Below, piece after piece: positions 33,429-37,836 of a stretch of DNA of 37,836 bases (the first letter of the stretch is position 1; each line of letters begins with the position of its first letter). A program made the position numbers and the translations under genes. Under the pieces are notes generated by a model. The model made no database searches, had not been told where the DNA came from, and was given only the letters and a program-made list of their open reading frames with translations. Where the stretch lies: positions 1 through 37,836 of the forward strand of contig JAQTNW010000034.1 of NCBI GenBank assembly GCA_028713655.1, given 5' to 3'. The stretch is from Candidatus Methylacidiphilales bacterium. Its GTDB lineage: Bacteria; Verrucomicrobiota; Verrucomicrobiia; Methylacidiphilales; JAAUTS01.

Positions 33429-33463
33429 GAGTGGACAATCCATAGCAGAATTGGCGCAAGGGA

Positions 33464-35212
33464 TCAGGGCTTGGCGGCGGATTGTTCTCGCGCCTGCTGG
33501 ATCTTGGCCTGGAGCGGCTTGGGGTCTTTTGCGAGGGAGGAGGCTTTCGACCAGGTTTCAATGGCTTTGCTGGCCTGGCCGATCTTGTAATACGCGTCGG
33601 CCAAATGTTCAAGCACAGCAGGATCGTCCGGGGCGCCCTGGATGGCTTTCTCGAGGTAGGGCAGGGCCTTTTGGTAATTGCCTTTCTGGAAACAGACCCA
33701 GCCCATGCTGTCGAGATAGGCTTCGTTCCCGGGATCGAGTTTCAAGGCGCGGCTGATGAGTTTTTCCGCTTGATCCAGATTTTCCCCGTGTTCCGCCCAC
33801 AGGTAGCCGAGGTAATTGAGTGTTTGATGGTTGTCGGGGTTTAGTTTGAGCGATTTATTGAGGAGTTCGGCTGCTTTTTCGCGTCCGCCGCTCTGTTCGC
33901 AGGCCACGCCGTATTGGAAATAGAAATTGGAATCGCAAAACCCCGGTTTGTCGCGCCCGAGTTCCTCCGCCCTGGAAAAGCAGGCCAGCGATTCGTCCCC
34001 GCGATTCAGGGAGCGCAGAACCAGCGCCTTCAGGAACGGGATCTCCGGCACGTTGGAATAGTCCTTGGCCGCCAATTCAAGGCTGGCGAGGGCTTTTTCG
34101 GGCTTATGCGCCCGGATTTGAGCGTCAGCGAGTTGCAAGTAATCCCTGGCGTCCGGCGAGCCGAGCTGCACATAAAGCTGGTAATATTCGGCGGCCCGGT
34201 CCCATTGGTTGTTTCGACCGTACAACTCGGCGATCATGGGGTACAGACTTTTGCGTTCGGGAAAATCTTCCAGCAGGCTTTCCAGCACCTGGATGGCTTT
34301 TGCCTCCTGGTGGAGGGACAGCAGTGAGATGGCCAGGCGTTCGCGCAGGGCCGGGATGTGGCGGTTTTTTTCGTAGGCCTTGGTGTAATAATCGGCTGCA
34401 ACGTCAAACTTGTCCATATCGAACGACAATTGGCCCAGTTGAAAGAGCAGGTGCGGATTTTCGGGATCCAGACTGACCGCCTTTTCATAAAAGGGCCGCA
34501 CCAGTTCCTGAAGTTTGGCGCCCGAGGCGGCGCCGCTTTCGTAGAGGAGTCTGCTCCAGATATCACCCATACGCACATAGTAGGAAGCATCGTCCGATTC
34601 ATATTTCCCGGACTGGGTCAGCAGCTCCAGGACCGAATTTTTTTTGCCTTTGGAGGGAAGGCATTTCACCAAAATGCTATAATTGCTTGCCAGGGTGAAA
34701 TCCTGTGAAAGGGCCTGCCGGGCCTGCCGAACTGCTTCCACCGGCTTGTTGGATTCCTGGTAGCAATAGGCGAGCAGGGAATGGAGCCTTGCGGCATTGG
34801 GGTGTGTCTTGATCTTTGCTTCAAGATATTGCGTGGCTGTTTGTATTTGATCTGTTTTGAGATAAATGAGGGCGATTCGGCTGTACGTCGGCAGATAATC
34901 CGGGTCGACTTCCGCAGACTGTTGATAGCGTTCGAGAGCCTGCTGGAAGCGCTGCTCATTCTCGAGTTTTTGCCCGAGGGCAAATGCGGCGGCGGCCTGC
35001 GCCCGTTTGAGGCGGTTGGCGGGTTCGGTGGATTTTTGGGGTTCTGGTTGTTTGAAATCCTCATCGAGAAGGTCAACCGCTTGCGGGGGTGAGATGGCAG
35101 GGGCCGGATTCAGCGCGTCATTGGATCTGACACAGGCAGTCCCGGCCCATAACAGCACGCCAAGCAGCATCAGACTGGCTTTTGACAGGCGGGCTGGGGT
35201 TGCTGGGTTCAC
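33464..35212 (-). CDS. TPR-repeat lipoprotein
   Basis: A 582-residue protein starting with GTG. Residues 1-27 look like a lipoprotein signal (basic MNPATPARLSK, hydrophobic LMLLGVLLWAG, then Cys27 in GTAC). A Pro/Gln-rich spacer (30-65) is followed by a near-continuous array of tetratricopeptide repeats, from about 70 to 570 (for example ALERYQQSAEVDPDYLPTY, AAEYYQLYVQLG, AEKLISRALKLDPGNEAYL, ALPYLEKAIQGAPDDPAVL). TPR lipoproteins act as scaffolds for envelope or secretion complexes; the partner here is unknown. The start codon is eight bases after a consensus -10 box, so the message is probably leaderless. Divergent from prfB. Confidence 0.88.
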   Translation of the reverse strand: MNPATPARLSKASLMLLGVLLWAGTACVRSNDALNPAPAISPPQAVDLLDEDFKQPEPQKSTEPANRLKRAQAAAAFALGQKLENEQRFQQALERYQQSAEVDPDYLPTYSRIALIYLKTDQIQTATQYLEAKIKTHPNAARLHSLLAYCYQESNKPVEAVRQARQALSQDFTLASNYSILVKCLPSKGKKNSVLELLTQSGKYESDDASYYVRMGDIWSRLLYESGAASGAKLQELVRPFYEKAVSLDPENPHLLFQLGQLSFDMDKFDVAADYYTKAYEKNRHIPALRERLAISLLSLHQEAKAIQVLESLLEDFPERKSLYPMIAELYGRNNQWDRAAEYYQLYVQLGSPDARDYLQLADAQIRAHKPEKALASLELAAKDYSNVPEIPFLKALVLRSLNRGDESLACFSRAEELGRDKPGFCDSNFYFQYGVACEQSGGREKAAELLNKSLKLNPDNHQTLNYLGYLWAEHGENLDQAEKLISRALKLDPGNEAYLDSMGWVCFQKGNYQKALPYLEKAIQGAPDDPAVLEHLADAYYKIGQASKAIETWSKASSLAKDPKPLQAKIQQAREQSAAKP

Positions 35213-35220
35213 AACGTCGG

Positions 35221-35249
35221 ATTATAGACTGACTTCGCCAACTTGTCCA
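35221..35249 (-). promoter_or_regulatory. Strong promoter of the TPR lipoprotein gene (leaderless)
   Basis: On the minus strand TGGACA (35244-35249), a 17-bp spacer and a perfect TATAAT (35221-35226) end eight bases before the GTG start codon at 35212. Transcription should start at or within a base or so of the GTG, leaving no room for a Shine-Dalgarno sequence. Confidence 0.7.
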
Positions 35250-35301
35250 CCAAAGGGGATTCGTCCTAGTGTGATTTGATACAATTTACCAAGCTTTGAA
35301 G

Positions 35302-35405
35302 CAACTCGACACACGTTAGAGCGCCCCTTCAGCGCTTGAGGTTTGCATAATTCGGATTCCTAGGGCGTTGCCCCAGGCTGGTATAAAATCGCACCGTTGC
35401 TGCTG
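35302..35405. repeat. ~100-bp palindromic repeat unit (uninterrupted copy)
   Basis: Closely similar to 17092-17205: both share GCCCCTTCAG, CTTGAGGTTT, ATTCxxATTCCT, TTGCCCCAGGCTGGTATA and TCGCACC in the same order. Here the hairpin CCTAGGGC-GTT-GCCCCAGG (35359-35377) is intact, while the other copy carries a foreign repeat in the loop. It lies between the TPR gene promoter and prfB. Confidence 0.75.
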
Positions 35406-35422
35406 AGCATACCAGTTCTTTA

Positions 35423-35474
35423 ACATCCGTGTTTATCAGCGTTCATCCGTCTTCCTTCGTGGCTTCGTGTGAGA
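35423..35474. repeat. Degenerate ATCCGTGTTTATC / CCTTCGTGGCTTCGTG repeat
   Basis: ACATCCGTGTTTATCAGCGT followed by TTCATCCGTC is a diverged relative of the 47-bp repeat at 15100 and 19969. Its last part (35454-35474, CCTTCGTGGCTTCGTGTGAG start) is an exact inverted match of 19159-19179. It ends about 65 bp before prfB. Confidence 0.6.
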
Positions 35475-35538
35475 AGTTTGTGCCAAAGTATCCCTTGGCG
35501 TTCTGCGGTTTTTCCGCTACGTTTTTCCACTTCATTTT

Positions 35539-36664
35539 ATGAGTACGCACATCCAAATCGATTTGCCCGATCTTCAGAGCCGGCTGCGCCAGCTCGGGAG
35601 GTTTCTTTGACCCGGCGAGCCTGAAAACCCGGCTGGCGGAGCTGGAATCCAAAATGGCCGAGCCCGGTTTCTGGGACCGCCGTGAAGAAGCCCAGAAAAT
35701 CATGGAGGAAGCCAACCAGCTCCGTGACAAAACCAACCGCTTTACCGCCATCGAAAAACGGATCGGAGACCTGGCTGTTTTGCAGGAAATGGCGGCCGAG
35801 GAAGGTACTGACACCGCCGAGCACGAGTTCGAACAGGAATACGCCGCGACGGCGAGAGAGTTCGACGAGCTGGAAGTGCAATTCCTGTTGTCGGGCCCCC
35901 ATGACGCGGCCAATGCCATCTTGAGCCTCCACGCCGGCGCGGGCGGGACCGAGGCCTGCGACTGGTCGAACATGCTGCTGCGGATGTTCCAGCGCTTCGG
36001 CGAGCGGAAAAAATTCAAGGTCAGCATTCTCGACATTCTGGCCGGTGAAGAAGCCGGGGTGAAGAGCGTGACCCTGATGATCGAGGGCCATAACGCCTAC
36101 GGCTATCTGAAGGCCGAGACTGGTGTGCATAGACTTGTTAGAATATCGCCCTTCAACGCCGCGGGGAAGCGCCAGACTTCGTTTGCGTCGGTGGATGTGG
36201 TTGCGGAAATCGATGACGAGATCGAGATCGAGGTGGCCGACAAGGACATTCGCGTGGATGTGTATCGCGCCGGCGGGCATGGCGGGCAGGGGGTCAACAC
36301 CACCGACTCGGCGGTTCGGATCACCCATATGCCGTCTGGCCTCGTGGTGACCTGCCAGAACGAGCGGTCGCAAATCAAAAACAAGGCGTCTGCGATGAAG
36401 GTTTTGAAATCGCGCCTGTATGAAATCGAGATGGATAAGAAACGGGCCGAGTTGGAAAAACATTATAGTGAAAAAGGCGAGATCGGCTGGGGCCGGCAGA
36501 TCCGTTCCTATGTGCTGCAACCGTACCAGATGGTGAAGGATTTGAGGACCGGCGAGCAGACCAGCGATGTGCAGGACGTGCTGGATGGCGGGCTGGATGC
36601 GTTTATCAGCGCGTTTTTGAAGGGTAAAAAGCGTACGGACATTGACGATGACGACGTTGAATAA
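35539..36664 (+). CDS. prfB: Peptide chain release factor 2 (requires programmed +1 frameshift)
   Basis: RF2 ends translation at UAA and UGA. The gene starts at ATG 35539, reads 23 codons and meets an in-frame TGA (35608-35610). The rest continues in the +1 frame from 35609 (DPASLKTRLAELESKMAEPG), giving 374 residues in total. The codon-recognition motif SPF is in VRISPFNAAGKR, and the catalytic GGQ is in YRAGGHGGQGVNTTDSA, so this is RF2 and not RF1. A coiled N-terminal domain occupies the first ~110 residues. The 3' end overlaps trpC by 17 bp, suggesting an operon prfB-trpC-trpF. Confidence 0.97.
35596..35611 (+). promoter_or_regulatory. Programmed +1 frameshift site of prfB
   Basis: GGGAGG (35596-35601, Shine-Dalgarno-like), three bases, then CTT-TGA-C (35605-35611). 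This is the classic RF2 autoregulatory site. When RF2 is scarce the ribosome pauses at UGA, slips from CUU to UUU and continues in the +1 frame. The spacing equals that of the Escherichia coli site. Confidence 0.93.
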
Positions 36665-37433
36665 CAAATTATTGGAAATTATCGAGCACAAGAAGACCGA
36701 GGTGGAAAAGCTCGTCCCGCATGCGGACGAGTTGCGCCGGCTGGCTTTTATGCGTGATGATTTCCGCGGTTTCCGCCGGGCGCTGTTCCAGCCCGGGGAG
36801 GCCACGTTGATTGCCGAGGTGAAAAAGGCCTCGCCCTCCGCGGGTGTGATTGCCCCGAATTTCAACCCGGTCGATGTGGCGCGCGAATATGAGGCAGCAG
36901 GGGCGCACGCGTTATCGGTCCTGACCGACGAGAAATTTTTCCAGGGTTCCCTTGAGCATTTGCGGGACATTCGCGAGCAGGTGGATTTGCCGTTGTTGCG
37001 GAAGGATTTCATCATCTCCGAACTGCAGATTTACGAAGCCGCCGTGTCCGGGGCTGACGCGATCCTGTTGATCGTGGCGGCGCTGGAACCCGACGCGCTC
37101 GTCCGGTTGTACAACCAGGCGAAGGATCTGCAGTTGGACGTTTTGGTGGAAGTGCATAACATGGCCGAAATGGATCGCGCGGCCGATTTGGATGCCGATA
37201 TCATCGGGATCAACAACCGGAACCTGAAGACGTTCGAAGTGAGCCTGGGCACGACCGAGGAATTGGCGCCTGAAATCCCGGCAGATTGCCTGGCGGTGAC
37301 GGAAAGCGGCATCAAGACGCCCGAAGATGTCCGCTATTGCCGGAAGCAGGGTGTGGATTGTTTTTTGATCGGAGAAACGCTGATGCGAAGCGGGAATGTG
37401 AAGCAGACGGTTTTGGAATTGTTGAATGCGTGA
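36648..37433 (+). CDS. trpC: Indole-3-glycerol phosphate synthase
   Basis: TrpC closes the indole ring in tryptophan synthesis, turning CdRP into indole-3-glycerol phosphate. The ATG at 36648 gives 261 residues and overlaps the prfB end by 17 bp; a TTG two codons earlier is less likely. Barrel motifs are EVKKASPSAG (57-66), LRKDFI with the catalytic Lys119, LVEVH (166-170), GINNRNL (187-193) and VTESGI (217-222). It is the stand-alone form, not fused to TrpF, whose gene follows 42 bp downstream. Confidence 0.97.
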   Translation: MTTLNNKLLEIIEHKKTEVEKLVPHADELRRLAFMRDDFRGFRRALFQPGEATLIAEVKKASPSAGVIAPNFNPVDVAREYEAAGAHALSVLTDEKFFQGSLEHLRDIREQVDLPLLRKDFIISELQIYEAAVSGADAILLIVAALEPDALVRLYNQAKDLQLDVLVEVHNMAEMDRAADLDADIIGINNRNLKTFEVSLGTTEELAPEIPADCLAVTESGIKTPEDVRYCRKQGVDCFLIGETLMRSGNVKQTVLELLNA

Positions 37434-37475
37434 GGGGGCAAAAAAGAAGACAGAATTCAGTAGTCAGGAGAAAGA

Positions 37476-37836
37476 ATGAAAATCAAAATCTGCGGCATTA
37501 CGAACAAGCTGGACGCTTTCGCGGCGGTGGATTTGGGCGCGGATGCGCTGGGCTTTATTATTTATGAAAAGAGCAAACGCTATATCGAGCCTGACAAAGC
37601 GATTGAACTGGCGAGGCAACTGCCGCCGTTTGTCCAGCGTGTGGCGGTGACGGTCGATATGGCGCCGCGCACCATATTGGATCTGGATGCGGAGCGCGCG
37701 TTTGACGCCTGGCAACTGCATGGGGCCGAAAAACCCCAGTACTGCGAAAAACTGAAGCCGCTTCGTTTGATCAAGGCGTTGGGATTCCCGTTGATACCGG
37801 GCGTGAAGCCGGATGCCTACGATGTGGATGCTTTTC
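37476..37836 (+). CDS. trpF: Phosphoribosylanthranilate isomerase, 3' truncated by window edge
   Basis: TrpF converts N-(5-phosphoribosyl)anthranilate to CdRP, the step before TrpC. About 120 residues are visible, starting with the family signature MKIKICGIT and followed by ADALGFIIYEKSKRYI and the QLHG strand. The ATG has a good ribosome-binding site (AGGAG, six bases away). The general acid/base Cys (in KICGIT) is present. The gene runs off the right edge. Its position after trpC fits a partial trp operon. Confidence 0.95.
   Translation, partial: MKIKICGITNKLDAFAAVDLGADALGFIIYEKSKRYIEPDKAIELARQLPPFVQRVAVTVDMAPRTILDLDAERAFDAWQLHGAEKPQYCEKLKPLRLIKALGFPLIPGVKPDAYDVDAF

Noticed and set aside
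35537-37015. 492-residue minus-strand frame opposite prfB and trpC
   Set aside because: The plus strand carries two certain genes here; the minus frame is a composition artefact.

Overview
The window looks like a chromosomal segment of a Gram-negative bacterium of the PVC superphylum, most likely a verrucomicrobial lineage. The support is a tandemly duplicated, four-ATPase UvrA, a FecR-domain protein beside a CHASE2 adenylate cyclase, an outer-membrane barrel ending in Phe, a lipoprotein-type TPR protein, and intergenic spaces full of short palindromic repeats. The phylum is inferred; there is no rRNA or tRNA to settle it.

Layout. Positions 1-1993 hold the end of a phage tail module: a tail-tip protein with fibronectin-like domains, cut by the window edge, and a small coupled gene. 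At 2153-8343 lies the second half of a complex I operon, nuoI-J-K-L-M-N, tightly packed with ATGA overlaps. Its first half is not in the window because phage DNA stands where it would be expected. After a palindromic repeat cluster (8481-8720) comes a divergent envelope and signalling locus (8727-14958). Leftward it has a CHASE2 adenylate cyclase and a coupled PIG-L/LmbE deacetylase; rightward it has a FecR-domain beta-helix-like protein and an outer-membrane barrel.

Then follow recN (15295-16956), a leftward pair pfkA plus a family-2 glycosyltransferase (17341-19095), a frameshifted small membrane protein (19217-19805), the giant uvrA (20083-25695) and a mannose-1-phosphate guanylyltransferase (25835-26926). 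A rightward cluster (27272-32902) encodes an uncharacterised two-TM secreted or membrane protein, a diadenylate cyclase fused to a YbbR-like domain, and glycogen phosphorylase. A repeat-rich gap (32903-33463) holds a MITE-like palindromic element and the remnant of a ParE-type toxin. A leftward TPR lipoprotein gene follows, and then prfB with its programmed frameshift site, trpC and the start of trpF.

How the genes work together: nuoI-N gives the membrane arm of complex I plus one Fe-S subunit. pfkA and glgP serve glycolysis and glycogen breakdown. The guanylyltransferase, the glycosyltransferase and perhaps the deacetylase belong to envelope glycan synthesis. Two nucleotide second-messenger synthases (cAMP type and c-di-AMP type) sit next to envelope proteins of unknown role. 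uvrA and recN are DNA repair. The most unusual features are the nested families of short repeats, the FecR/CHASE2/barrel locus, the diadenylate cyclase-YbbR fusion with an altered RHR motif, a NuoM lacking the usual channel lysine, and several promoters so close to start codons that the transcripts should be leaderless.
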